Of a stretch of 64,000 bases of DNA, positions 16,483 through 25,021 are shown one piece after another (position 1 is the first letter of the stretch; every line of letters starts with the position of its first letter). Under the pieces are notes generated by a model that searched no databases, had not been told where the DNA came from, and worked only from the letters and a program-made list of their open reading frames with translations. A program made the position numbers and the translations under genes. The stretch is from Scandinavium sp051650185 (lineage in GTDB: Bacteria; Pseudomonadota; Gammaproteobacteria; Enterobacterales; Enterobacteriaceae): positions 1-64,000 of the forward strand of contig NZ_JBOFIN010000127.1 in assembly GCF_051650185.1 (NCBI RefSeq), read 5' to 3'.

Positions 16483-17540
16483 GCATTGAAGAGTTAGCCC
16501 GCAAAAACGTTCGCGACCTGACGCCTTATCAATCCGCCCGTCGTCTTGGCGGTAAAGGGGATGTCTGGCTGAATGCCAACGAATTTCCGACGGCGGTAGC
16601 GTTCGACTTGTCCCAGCAGACACTGAACCGTTATCCAGAGTGCCAGCCAAAAGCGGTCATCGACAACTATGCCCAATACGCCGGACTGAAACCGGAACAA
16701 GTGCTGGTTAGCCGCGGTGCCGATGAAGGCATTGAGCTGCTGATCCGCGCATTTTGCGAACCGGGTAAAGATGCCATTCTGTTTTGCCCACCGACTTACG
16801 GCATGTACAGCGTCAGCGCCGAAACCTTCGGCGTGGAATACCGTACCGTTCCGGCACTGGAAAACTGGCAGTTAGACTTACAGGCGATTGCCGACAAACT
16901 CGACGGCGTGAAAGTCGTTTACGTCTGCAGCCCGAACAACCCGACCGGGCAAATTATTAACCCGCAGGATATTCGCGTGCTGCTGGAAATGACACGCGGC
17001 AAAGCGATCGTAGTGGCAGACGAAGCATATATCGAATTTTGCCCACAGGCGACGCTCACCAGCTGGATTGCCGAGTACCCACACTTAGTGGTGCTGCGTA
17101 CGTTATCCAAAGCCTTCGCCCTGGCCGGGCTGCGCTGCGGCTTTACGCTGGCAAGTGAAGAAGTCATCGCCCTGCTGCTGAAAGTCATCGCCCCCTACCC
17201 GCTTTCAACGCCAGTAGCCGACATTGCGGCTCAGGCGCTAAGCCCGCAGGGGATAAACGCCATGCGTGACCGCGTCGCGCAAATCCTGCAAGAGCGCCAG
17301 TATCTGGTTAGCCAGCTGCGTGAGATTGACTGTGTCGAACAGGTGTTTGATTCAGAGACCAACTACATTCTGGCGCGTATCACCGCCTCAAGCGCAGTCT
17401 TCAAATCTCTGTGGGATCAGGGCATTATCTTACGTGATCAGAATAAACAACCTTCTTTAAGCGGCTGTCTGCGAATCACCATCGGCACCCGTGAAGAGAG
17501 CCAGCGCGTCATTGACGCCCTTCGTGCGGAGAAAGTATGA
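16479..17540 (+). CDS. hisC: HisC, histidinol-phosphate aminotransferase
   Basis: PLP-dependent fold-type I aminotransferase converting imidazole-acetol phosphate to histidinol phosphate. It has 353 residues. The Schiff-base lysine is Lys211 in TLSKAFALAGLRCG, with SPNNPTG (151-157) and DEAYIEF (181-187) as the other PLP-site motifs. It overlaps hisD and hisB by 4 bases each (ATGA), indicating translational coupling. Confidence 0.97.
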   Translation: MSIEELARKNVRDLTPYQSARRLGGKGDVWLNANEFPTAVAFDLSQQTLNRYPECQPKAVIDNYAQYAGLKPEQVLVSRGADEGIELLIRAFCEPGKDAILFCPPTYGMYSVSAETFGVEYRTVPALENWQLDLQAIADKLDGVKVVYVCSPNNPTGQIINPQDIRVLLEMTRGKAIVVADEAYIEFCPQATLTSWIAEYPHLVVLRTLSKAFALAGLRCGFTLASEEVIALLLKVIAPYPLSTPVADIAAQALSPQGINAMRDRVAQILQERQYLVSQLREIDCVEQVFDSETNYILARITASSAVFKSLWDQGIILRDQNKQPSLSGCLRITIGTREESQRVIDALRAEKV

Positions 17541-18604
17541 CCCAGAAGTTCCTCTTTATCGATCGTGACGGCACGCTGATTAGCGAGCCACCGAGTGATT
17601 TTCAGGTAGACCGTTTTGACAAGCTGGCGTTTGAGCCGGAAGCGATCCCTTCCCTGCTGAAGCTGCAAAATGCAGGCTACAGGCTGGTGATGATCACCAA
17701 TCAGGATGGTCTTGGCACTGACAGCTTCCCGCAGGCGGATTTTGACGGCCCGCACAACCTGATGATGCAGGTTTTCACCTCGCAGGGCGTGAAGTTTGAA
17801 GACGTGCTGATTTGCCCGCACTTCGAAACCGACAACTGCGAGTGCCGCAAACCGAAAACCAAAATGGTGGCGGCGTGGCTGGCAGACGGCGCCATGGACG
17901 GGGCGCACAGCTATGTGATTGGCGACCGTGCCACCGACGTTCAGCTTGCCAATAACATGGGCATCGCTGGCCTGCGTTATAACCGCGATGAACTGAACTG
18001 GCTGAAAATCACCGAACAGCTGACCCAACGCGATCGTTATGCTCACGTTGAACGCACCACGCGCGAAACGCAGATTGATGTGAAAGTGTGGCTGGATCGC
18101 GAAGGTGGCAGCAAAATCAACACCGGCGTCGGTTTCTTCGATCATATGCTGGATCAGATTGCCACCCACGGCGGGTTCCGTATGGAAATCACCGTCAAAG
18201 GTGACCTGTATATCGACGATCACCACACCGTGGAAGACACCGGTTTAGCACTGGGCGAAGCGCTGAAGCTGGCGCTCGGCGATAAGCGTGGCATCAACCG
18301 CTTTGGCTTCGTGCTGCCGATGGACGAATGCCTGGCCCGCTGTGCGCTGGATATTTCCGGCCGTCCTCACCTCGAATACCGCGCCGAATTTACCTATCAG
18401 CGCGTCGGCGACCTCAGCACCGAAATGATTGAGCACTTCTTCCGCTCGCTGTCGTACACCATGGGCGTGACGCTGCACCTGAAAACCAAAGGCAAAAACG
18501 ATCACCACCGCGTAGAAAGCCTGTTTAAAGCCTTTGGCCGTACACTGCGCCAGGCAATCCGCGTGGAAGGCGACACCCTTCCCTCCTCCAAAGGAGTGTT
18601 GTGA
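17537..18604 (+). CDS. hisB: HisB, bifunctional histidinol-phosphatase / imidazoleglycerol-phosphate dehydratase
   Basis: A 355-residue fusion typical of enterobacteria. The N-terminal HAD phosphatase (about 1-165) has the nucleophile motif DRDGT with Asp9 and Asp11 and a zinc-binding Cys/His loop (CPHFETDNCECRKPK). The C-terminal imidazoleglycerol-phosphate dehydratase (about 167-355) has its paired histidine motifs (FFDHMLDQIATHGG, DDHHTVEDTG, GKNDHHRVE). It catalyses steps 6 and 8 of the pathway. Confidence 0.97.
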   Translation: MTQKFLFIDRDGTLISEPPSDFQVDRFDKLAFEPEAIPSLLKLQNAGYRLVMITNQDGLGTDSFPQADFDGPHNLMMQVFTSQGVKFEDVLICPHFETDNCECRKPKTKMVAAWLADGAMDGAHSYVIGDRATDVQLANNMGIAGLRYNRDELNWLKITEQLTQRDRYAHVERTTRETQIDVKVWLDREGGSKINTGVGFFDHMLDQIATHGGFRMEITVKGDLYIDDHHTVEDTGLALGEALKLALGDKRGINRFGFVLPMDECLARCALDISGRPHLEYRAEFTYQRVGDLSTEMIEHFFRSLSYTMGVTLHLKTKGKNDHHRVESLFKAFGRTLRQAIRVEGDTLPSSKGVL

Positions 18605-19194
18605 TGAACGTGGTGATCCTCGACACCGATTGCGCCAATCTCAACTCGGTGAAATCCGCCGTGAGTCGTCACGGCTATGAGCCTGTCGTAAGCCGTGACC
18701 CGGACGTGGTTCTGCGTGCGGACAAACTCTTTCTGCCGGGCGTAGGCACTGCGCAGGCGGCCATGGATCAGCTTCGCGAGCGCGAGCTGATTGAGCTCAT
18801 CAAAGCCTGTACTCAACCAGTGCTGGGCATTTGTCTGGGGATGCAGCTGCTTGGTCGTCGTAGCGAAGAGACTCGCGGCGTCGACATGCTGGGCATCATC
18901 GAGCAGGATGTGCCGAAGATGACAGATTTTGGCCTGCCGTTGCCGCACATGGGCTGGAACCGCGTTTATCCGAAAGCGGGCGATCGCCTGTTCCGTGGCA
19001 TTGAAGACGGGGCTTATTTCTACTTCGTGCACAGCTACGCGATGCCGGTTAACACATACACCACTGCGCAGTGTAATTACGGCGAGCCTTTTACTGCCGC
19101 CGTGCAAAAAGACAATTTCTTCGGCGTGCAGTTTCACCCGGAACGCTCCGGTGCTGCCGGGGCCATGCTGCTGAAAAACTTCCTGGAGATGTGA
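18604..19194 (+). CDS. hisH: HisH, glutamine amidotransferase subunit of IGP synthase
   Basis: Class I glutaminase of 196 residues that passes ammonia to HisF. Nucleophile Cys77 in GICLGMQLL; the His/Glu pair lies in VQFHPERSG near residue 178. The start ATG at 18604 shares one base with the hisB stop (TGATG). A GTG at 18601 would add only one residue; the MNVVILDT start matches the family. Confidence 0.97.
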   Translation: MNVVILDTDCANLNSVKSAVSRHGYEPVVSRDPDVVLRADKLFLPGVGTAQAAMDQLRERELIELIKACTQPVLGICLGMQLLGRRSEETRGVDMLGIIEQDVPKMTDFGLPLPHMGWNRVYPKAGDRLFRGIEDGAYFYFVHSYAMPVNTYTTAQCNYGEPFTAAVQKDNFFGVQFHPERSGAAGAMLLKNFLEM

Positions 19195-19931
19195 TGATCA
19201 TTCCAGCTTTAGATTTAATTGACGGCACCGTGGTGCGTCTTCATCAGGGCGATTACGGCCAACAGCGCGACTACGGCAATGACCCGTTGCCGCGCCTGCA
19301 GGATTACGCAGCGCAAGGTGCGGAAGTTTTACATCTGGTCGATTTGACCGGAGCAAAAGACCCGGCTAAGCGTCAGATCCCATTGCTTAAAAAACTGGTC
19401 GCTGGCATTAACGTGCCAGTTCAGGTTGGCGGCGGTATTCGTACCGAAGAAGATGTTGCAGCCCTACTGGATGCTGGAGTTGCACGGGTGGTCGTCGGTT
19501 CAACGGCGGTTAAATCCCCGGAGATTGTGAAAAGCTGGTTTGCGCGTTTTGGTGCGGACAAGCTGGTACTGGCGCTCGATGTACGCATCGACGAACAAGG
19601 CAATAAGCAGGTCGCGGTCAGCGGCTGGCAGGAAAACTCAGGCGTCACGCTGGAAGAACTGGTTGATACCTATTTGCCGGTTGGGCTCAAACATGTGCTG
19701 TGTACCGATATTTCGCGCGACGGCACGCTGGCTGGCTCCAACGTCTCTTTATATAAAGAAGTCTGTGCTCGTTTTCCGCAGATTGCCTTCCAGTCATCCG
19801 GCGGGATTGGTGATATTCAGGATGTCGCGGCTCTGCGCGGCACGGGTGTGAAAGGCGTTATCGTAGGGCGCGCCCTGCTGGAAGGTAAGTTCACTGTAAC
19901 GGAGGCCATCGAATGCTGGCAAAACGGATAA
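19194..19931 (+). CDS. hisA: HisA, ProFAR isomerase
   Basis: A (beta/alpha)8 barrel of 245 residues that isomerises ProFAR to PRFAR. Catalytic Asp7 (MIIPALDLIDG) and the later DISRDGTLAGSN aspartate are present, with phosphate-binding glycine segments VQVGGGIR and GGIGD. The start ATG at 19194 overlaps the hisH stop by one base. It overlaps hisF by 19 bases. Confidence 0.97.
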   Translation: MIIPALDLIDGTVVRLHQGDYGQQRDYGNDPLPRLQDYAAQGAEVLHLVDLTGAKDPAKRQIPLLKKLVAGINVPVQVGGGIRTEEDVAALLDAGVARVVVGSTAVKSPEIVKSWFARFGADKLVLALDVRIDEQGNKQVAVSGWQENSGVTLEELVDTYLPVGLKHVLCTDISRDGTLAGSNVSLYKEVCARFPQIAFQSSGGIGDIQDVAALRGTGVKGVIVGRALLEGKFTVTEAIECWQNG

Positions 19932-20686
19932 TTCCTTGTCTTGATGTGCGCGATGGTCAGGTCGTGAAAGGCGTGCAGTTCCGCAATCACGAAATCATCG
20001 GCGATATCGTGCCGCTGGCAAAACGCTATGCCGAAGAAGGTGCCGACGAACTGGTGTTCTATGACATCACCGCTTCCAGCGACGGCCGCGTGGTTGATAA
20101 AAGCTGGGTATCGCGCGTGGCAGAAGTTATCGATATTCCTTTCTGCGTGGCAGGCGGGATCAAGTCGGTGGACGATGCGTCCAAAATTCTCTCTTTCGGC
20201 GCAGATAAGATTTCGGTCAACTCCCCTGCGTTGGCCGATCCAGAGCTGATCACGCGTCTTGCGGATCGCTTTGGCGTGCAGTGTATTGTGGTGGGGATCG
20301 ACACCTGGTTTGACGATCAAACAGGAAAGTATCACGTCAACCAGTACACGGGCGATGAAAGCCGAACTCGCGTCACTCAATGGGAAACCCTGGAGTGGGT
20401 GCAGGAAGTGCAGAAACGTGGCGCGGGTGAAATCGTGTTAAACATGATGAACCAGGACGGCGTGCGTAATGGTTACGACTTAGCCCAGCTGAAAAAAGTC
20501 CGTGAAGTTTGCCATGTTCCGCTGATCGCCTCTGGCGGCGCGGGCACAATGGAGCACTTCCTCGAAGCGTTCAGGGATGCCGACGTTGACGGCGCTTTAG
20601 CCGCCTCGGTGTTCCACAAACAGATTATCAATATTGGTGAATTAAAAGCGTACCTGGCGACTCAGGGCGTGGAGATCAGGTTATGA
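19913..20686 (+). CDS. hisF: HisF, cyclase subunit of IGP synthase
   Basis: A (beta/alpha)8 barrel of 257 residues that joins ammonia from HisH to PRFAR, giving IGP and AICAR. Catalytic Asp11 (IIPCLDVRDGQVVKGV) and the second Asp in MMNQDGVRNGYD are present. The C-terminus ends IRL, one residue shorter than the E. coli protein (IRIC), owing to a rearranged hisF-hisI junction. Confidence 0.97.
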   Translation: MLAKRIIPCLDVRDGQVVKGVQFRNHEIIGDIVPLAKRYAEEGADELVFYDITASSDGRVVDKSWVSRVAEVIDIPFCVAGGIKSVDDASKILSFGADKISVNSPALADPELITRLADRFGVQCIVVGIDTWFDDQTGKYHVNQYTGDESRTRVTQWETLEWVQEVQKRGAGEIVLNMMNQDGVRNGYDLAQLKKVREVCHVPLIASGGAGTMEHFLEAFRDADVDGALAASVFHKQIINIGELKAYLATQGVEIRL

Positions 20687-21273
20687 AACTGGACTGGGAA
20701 AAAACCGACGGACTGATGCCCGCCATCGTGCAACACGCCGTTTCCGGCGAAGTGCTGATGCTGGGCTATATGAATCAGGAAGCACTGGCGCAAACACAAG
20801 AAAGTGGCAAAGTGACCTTTTACTCACGCACGAAAGAGCGTCTGTGGACCAAAGGCGAAACGTCCGGAAACTTCCTGAATGTTGTCAGTATCACTCCAGA
20901 TTGCGACAACGACACCTTGCTGGTGCTGGTGAATCCGATTGGCCCAACCTGCCACAAAGGCACCTCAAGCTGCTTTGGCGAAGCAAGCCACCAGTGGCTG
21001 TTCCTGTATCAACTTGAACAACTTTTGGCTGAGCGCAAAACAGCCGATCCCGCGAGTTCGTATACCGCCAAACTGTACGCCAGCGGCACCAAGCGCATCG
21101 CACAAAAAGTGGGTGAAGAAGGCGTGGAAACAGCGCTGGCGGCAACAGTCAACGACCGTCATGAGCTGACCAACGAAGCTTCAGATTTGATGTATCACCT
21201 GCTGGTTTTGCTACAGGATCAGGACCTGGATTTAACGACGGTGATCGAGAATTTACGTAAGCGGCATCAGTAA
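20683..21273 (+). CDS. hisI: HisI, phosphoribosyl-AMP cyclohydrolase / phosphoribosyl-ATP pyrophosphatase
   Basis: Bifunctional enzyme for steps 2 and 3. The cyclohydrolase domain (about 1-105) has the metal ligands in DCDNDTLL and the Cys residues of GPTCHKGTSSCFG. The pyrophosphatase domain (about 110-196) has the helical EEGVETALAA and DLMYHLLVLLQDQ segments. It has 196 residues, 7 fewer than E. coli (203): the N-terminus begins MKLDWEKTDG and lacks the usual LTEQQRRE stretch. The ATGA overlap with hisF fixes the start. Confidence 0.95.
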   Translation: MKLDWEKTDGLMPAIVQHAVSGEVLMLGYMNQEALAQTQESGKVTFYSRTKERLWTKGETSGNFLNVVSITPDCDNDTLLVLVNPIGPTCHKGTSSCFGEASHQWLFLYQLEQLLAERKTADPASSYTAKLYASGTKRIAQKVGEEGVETALAATVNDRHELTNEASDLMYHLLVLLQDQDLDLTTVIENLRKRHQ

Positions 21274-21290
21274 ACCGTTTCGCAGTGACA

Positions 21291-21325
21291 AAAAAACCGG
21301 GCCATTTCTGTGCCCGGTTTTTTTA
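21291..21325. terminator. Terminator between hisI and wzzB
   Basis: AAAAAACCGGGC (21291-21302) / GCCCGGTTTTTT (21312-21323), a symmetrical stem with A/T runs on both sides. It can end both the his operon and convergent wzzB. Confidence 0.92.
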
Positions 21326-21340
21326 TGACTTGCGTGAAGC

Positions 21341-22345
21341 TTAAGCTTTCGGCTGGTAGTTACGCAGCGCGTTGCGGCCCAGAACAACACCAGCCCCGAC
21401 CATACCGCCCAATAACACGGCCAGGATCAGCGTGATAGCACGTTTCGGGCTATCGCGATGAATAGCCAGCGTTGGCTTCATCACATAACGGTAGGCGTGA
21501 ATGTTAGAGGTTTTGAGCTCCTCTTTATTCTCGCCGCTCATCAGGTTATCGATATCAAACAGCGTCTGACGCGTCTGGTAGTAGCTGTCCGGGAAGGACA
21601 ACGGACGCGTTGCTTCGTTTTTTACCATCGCAGAAAGCGCATCGCTCCCCAACATAAACATGGTGTCCTGCGAAACCTGTTCAGCCTGCTGAACTTGCGG
21701 CACCTTGATTTTTGACTGTTCGGCAATGGTCAGCGCCTGAGTGATCTGCGCGACACGTAATGCTTTCTGCTCGGTAGCGACTTTTTCCTGCGTCGTCAGT
21801 GACTGCTCAAGCGCGTCTTTACGGGAATCAATGTTGGATTTGAGATCCCCGCCTACCGCTTTGGCCACACCTTCATCAACCTGCTGAATGTACTGCGCCA
21901 GAGTTTTCTGTGCTTCTTCAGCCGAAGGCCCCGTGTAGGAGACGCGCAGTGGCAAGCCCTGCCCCTTCACCGCCGTTTCAATACTCAGTTTTTCCGGCAC
22001 TTCCTGATTATCCAGTGTTTCGGACAATGCTGAGAAAGAGGAGTTAAAACGGGTGATGAAATCTTGTTGAATCGCCCCTGTAGAAGGCGCACTGCCACCA
22101 AACAGAATGTTCATGGCGTTAGAGTAGCTGGAAATCTGCCCTGAATCCGGCTGTGTGATGAGTGCTGTAGAGGTCCATTTCTCTTTAGCAACAAACAGAT
22201 AAACGACAGCAAGCAGGATCGCGACAACAACACAAACAATGATGGTGCCCTTCCCACGCCAGATCTGCATCACTAAATCTATCAGATCAATCTGCTCCGG
22301 ATCGCTGCTGCGGCCGGAAAAACTCTTATTGTTATCCTGTGTCAT
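21341..22345 (-). CDS. wzzB: WzzB, O-antigen chain-length regulator
   Basis: Polysaccharide co-polymerase (PCP-1a) of 334 residues. An N-terminal membrane helix at about 34-52 (TIIVCVVVAILLAVVYLF), a large periplasmic helical domain, and a C-terminal helix at about 305-325 (ITLILAVLLGGMVGAGVVLG) preceded by a proline-containing segment. It sets the modal number of O-units polymerised by Wzy. It lies at its standard place between his and ugd/gnd, transcribed toward hisI. Confidence 0.95.
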   Translation of the reverse strand: MTQDNNKSFSGRSSDPEQIDLIDLVMQIWRGKGTIIVCVVVAILLAVVYLFVAKEKWTSTALITQPDSGQISSYSNAMNILFGGSAPSTGAIQQDFITRFNSSFSALSETLDNQEVPEKLSIETAVKGQGLPLRVSYTGPSAEEAQKTLAQYIQQVDEGVAKAVGGDLKSNIDSRKDALEQSLTTQEKVATEQKALRVAQITQALTIAEQSKIKVPQVQQAEQVSQDTMFMLGSDALSAMVKNEATRPLSFPDSYYQTRQTLFDIDNLMSGENKEELKTSNIHAYRYVMKPTLAIHRDSPKRAITLILAVLLGGMVGAGVVLGRNALRNYQPKA

Positions 22346-22576
22346 AAAAACCTTAAGCTGCGAAATGAAGAAATGCCCACAAGGCCAGGTAGTCTACTCA
22401 TACATCCGGGAAATACTATAGGAATAATGCCCGAACTCATCTGAATTTACCGAAAAAGCTGGCTACCCTAATTGTAGATAACGATTATCTTTTTGCCTTA
22501 TCTAACGGTATGATTTTGCTTTCAGATGTGCCAGGAGCGATGTGGTGAAATCCTGGTCAGTTTTCGAGGATATAAG

Positions 22577-23581
22577 ATGAAATATCTGGTTACCGGCGCG
22601 GCCGGTTTTATCGGCTTCCATGTAAGCGAACGCCTTTTGCAGGCGGGCCATCAGGTGGTGGGGATTGATAACCTCAATGACTACTACGACGTCAGCCTCA
22701 AGCAGGCGCGACTGGATCTGCTTAGCGCACCTGGCTTCAGCTTCCATAAAATCGATCTCGCTGACCGTGAAGCCATGGCGACCTTGTTTGCTGAAGAGAG
22801 ATTCGACAGAGTGATCCATCTGGCCGCACAAGCGGGGGTGCGCTACTCGCTGGAAAACCCACACGCGTATGCCGATGCCAACCTGATGGGTCACCTGAAC
22901 GTGCTGGAAGGCTGTCGCCATAACAAAGTTCAGCATCTTCTCTACGCCTCTTCCAGCTCCGTATACGGCCTGAACCGCAAGATGCCTTTCTCAACTGATG
23001 ATTCGGTTGACCACCCGGTGTCCCTGTATGCGGCAACCAAAAAAGCCAACGAGCTGATGTCCCATACCTATTCACACCTGTATGGCCTGCCAACAACAGG
23101 GCTGCGCTTCTTTACCGTGTATGGCCCGTGGGGCCGCCCGGATATGGCACTGTTTAAGTTCACCAAAGCCATGCTTGAAGGCAAAAGCATCGACGTTTAC
23201 AACTATGGCAAAATGAAGCGTGACTTCACCTATATCGATGATATTGCCGAAGCCATCATTCGCTTGCAGGACGTCATCCCACAGCCAGATGCCAACTGGA
23301 CTGTAGAAGAAGGCTCCCCGGCTACCAGTTCTGCGCCCTACCGCGTCTATAACATCGGTAACAGCTCCCCTGTCGAGCTGATGGATTACATTACCGCGCT
23401 GGAAGAAGCGCTGGGCATTGAGGCAGATAAGAACATGATGCCGATTCAGCCTGGCGATGTGCTGGAAACCAGCGCCGACACCAAAGCGCTGTTTGATGTT
23501 ATCGGCTTTAAACCAGAAACCACGGTGAAAGATGGGGTGAAAAACTTCGTCGACTGGTATCGCGAGTTTTATAAAGCCTAA
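22577..23581 (+). CDS. UDP-glucuronate 4-epimerase-like SDR
   Basis: Extended short-chain dehydrogenase of 334 residues. The NAD-binding GAAGFIG motif lies at the N-terminus, followed by NLNDYYDVSLKQARL, SSSSVYG, and the catalytic YAATKK (YxxxK). This family (Gla/Uge/CapI/LspL type) interconverts UDP-GlcA and UDP-GalA. Ugd, encoded 2.6 kb away, makes UDP-GlcA, so the two would supply UDP-GalA to surface glycans. The ATG at 22577 has AGGA upstream; the open frame extending to 22526 is unlikely to be translated. It is divergent from wzzB and ends at its own terminator. A decayed copy of its 3' end lies at 24809-24960. Confidence 0.88.
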   Translation: MKYLVTGAAGFIGFHVSERLLQAGHQVVGIDNLNDYYDVSLKQARLDLLSAPGFSFHKIDLADREAMATLFAEERFDRVIHLAAQAGVRYSLENPHAYADANLMGHLNVLEGCRHNKVQHLLYASSSSVYGLNRKMPFSTDDSVDHPVSLYAATKKANELMSHTYSHLYGLPTTGLRFFTVYGPWGRPDMALFKFTKAMLEGKSIDVYNYGKMKRDFTYIDDIAEAIIRLQDVIPQPDANWTVEEGSPATSSAPYRVYNIGNSSPVELMDYITALEEALGIEADKNMMPIQPGDVLETSADTKALFDVIGFKPETTVKDGVKNFVDWYREFYKA

Positions 23582-23586
23582 ATGTT

Positions 23587-23624
23587 GTATCAGCTACTCC
23601 ATCATTGAGTAGCTGATACTTTTC
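23587..23624 (+). terminator. Terminator of the epimerase gene
   Basis: Perfect 13-bp stem GTATCAGCTACTC (23587-23599) / GAGTAGCTGATAC (23607-23619), followed by TTTTCT, 5 bases after the epimerase stop. Confidence 0.88.
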
Positions 23625-23693
23625 TATAATTGAATTTCACCGCCAGGTTAGACACCTGAACCAAATTTTATTAAGTCACAGGCTCACGGCCAT

Positions 23694-24755
23694 TCAGTTC
23701 AATCGTGTTTTCATAACCAATTCTCTTAGCTTATTTTTCTCGAGCAATTGATAGCTGAAAAAAGCCGTAATTATAGCGGATAGTATAGCAACTGACGCGA
23801 GTAGATATGAAGAATGCACCCTTGAGATAAGAAAATACTTAACCAATATAAAAATTGGCAGATGGCATAAGTACAATGAGAAAGAGATATTGCCGATACC
23901 CGCAAGCATGTTATTAAAAACGCCAAAAACGGGCCGACTATAAAATGAAGTAGCAACAAAGGCTATTGACAAGATTAGTGCCGTTATTGTGTAAGCAACA
24001 CCTCCGAATCTCTGGTATGGATAAGACAGAAAAGATGCACTGAGTAGTGCTAATATAAATACTGTAACAATCATTGCCGGGTGCTGTTTATTTAATGTAT
24101 TTTTTATCATTTCGAATGGTGCTAATTGGGTAATAAACCACACCAGCAATCCGATAAAAAGAGCATTAGCCCTAAACATCCACCAGGTTTTTATCCCACC
24201 AGGAATTACTGTGAAAAGCAACAGCAAAATTATGCAGGGAACCCATCTGTTACGAATGCTAATAGCAACAAGCAAAGGAAGAAAAAGATAAAATTGCATT
24301 TCAACGCCTAATGACCAAAAATAGCCGAAAACATTTGGCATCGTCGCATTGAAAAAATTCCCGGTGAAGGTTATTGCACCAAGCACCACACCTAAGATTT
24401 GACGAAACTCTTTAAAAAAACCTTGTTCAATCCAGACCCAACTTAACACAAAGATGAAAACTGCCCAAAAAAAACAAGGCAAATACAGCCTTGAAAATCT
24501 TCGTTTATAAAAAACAAATGCATCTTCGCATGTCATCATTCGGCCATCTATTTTTTTAAGAAAAGTTTCCCCCATCAGGTAACCCGATATGATAAAGAAA
24601 AAATCAACACCAATCGCCGTATCAAAATACGAATGCCAAAAATTAAATACATCACTCTTTTTAAGAAAGATGCCCAAATGTGTAAAAATAACCAGAAGAA
24701 TAGAGACACCACGCAACATCTGAATGTTATTATTTTTCACTCTGTACTCCAACAA
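23694..24755 (-). CDS. Membrane acyltransferase (acyltransferase 3 / OafA-YrhL family), copy A
   Basis: 353 residues, about ten membrane helices. The N-terminus carries the family pattern: QMLRGVSILLVIFTHLG, with the catalytic-type His after the first helix, and VDFFFIISGYLMGETFLKK. Relatives O-acetylate O-antigen or other surface glycans using cytoplasmic acetyl-CoA. The substrate cannot be read from sequence; its position between wzzB and ugd suggests O-antigen modification. It is clearly A+T-rich compared with wzzB and ugd, suggesting horizontal acquisition. Confidence 0.85.
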   Translation of the reverse strand: MLEYRVKNNNIQMLRGVSILLVIFTHLGIFLKKSDVFNFWHSYFDTAIGVDFFFIISGYLMGETFLKKIDGRMMTCEDAFVFYKRRFSRLYLPCFFWAVFIFVLSWVWIEQGFFKEFRQILGVVLGAITFTGNFFNATMPNVFGYFWSLGVEMQFYLFLPLLVAISIRNRWVPCIILLLLFTVIPGGIKTWWMFRANALFIGLLVWFITQLAPFEMIKNTLNKQHPAMIVTVFILALLSASFLSYPYQRFGGVAYTITALILSIAFVATSFYSRPVFGVFNNMLAGIGNISFSLYLCHLPIFILVKYFLISRVHSSYLLASVAILSAIITAFFSYQLLEKNKLRELVMKTRLN

Positions 24756-24808
24756 CGCTGAAGATGGTTCTTTTACACTAATTAACTATTATTCCATTAA
24801 CATTTACT

Positions 24809-24960
24809 TAGGCAGACAAGAACGTGATGCCGATTCAATTGGGCGCCTGTGCCTGAACCGACGATGACAGTAAAGCTCTGCTGATTATATTGGTCCTAAA
24901 CAGATAACAGGCGATAACTGAAACATTATCACCTGCGATCTCGAGCATTTTACTAATGCA
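24809..24960 (+). pseudogene. Decayed 3' fragment of a second UDP-GlcA epimerase gene
   Basis: From AGGCAGACAAGAAC (24810) the sequence aligns with the end of the intact epimerase gene (from 23421, AGGCAGATAAGAAC). Strongest identity is in TGATGCCGATTCA (24825-24837; intact 23437-23449). Weaker similarity continues through GACAGTAAAGCTCTG to TCTCGAGCATTTTA near 24950. Frameshifts and stops remove coding ability. It marks where another epimerase allele once lay, between the two acyltransferases. Confidence 0.8.
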
Positions 24961-25021
24961 TTACTCTTTGCATATCGAACTGGTAGCGAATGCCCCTGGT
25001 GCCACTGTTCTGACAGGGGGA

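Noticed and set aside
25000..25021. Terminator after acyltransferase B
   Set aside because: A CCCCTG/CAGGGG pairing is possible (about 24993-25019), but the loop is large and there is no T-run on the minus strand.
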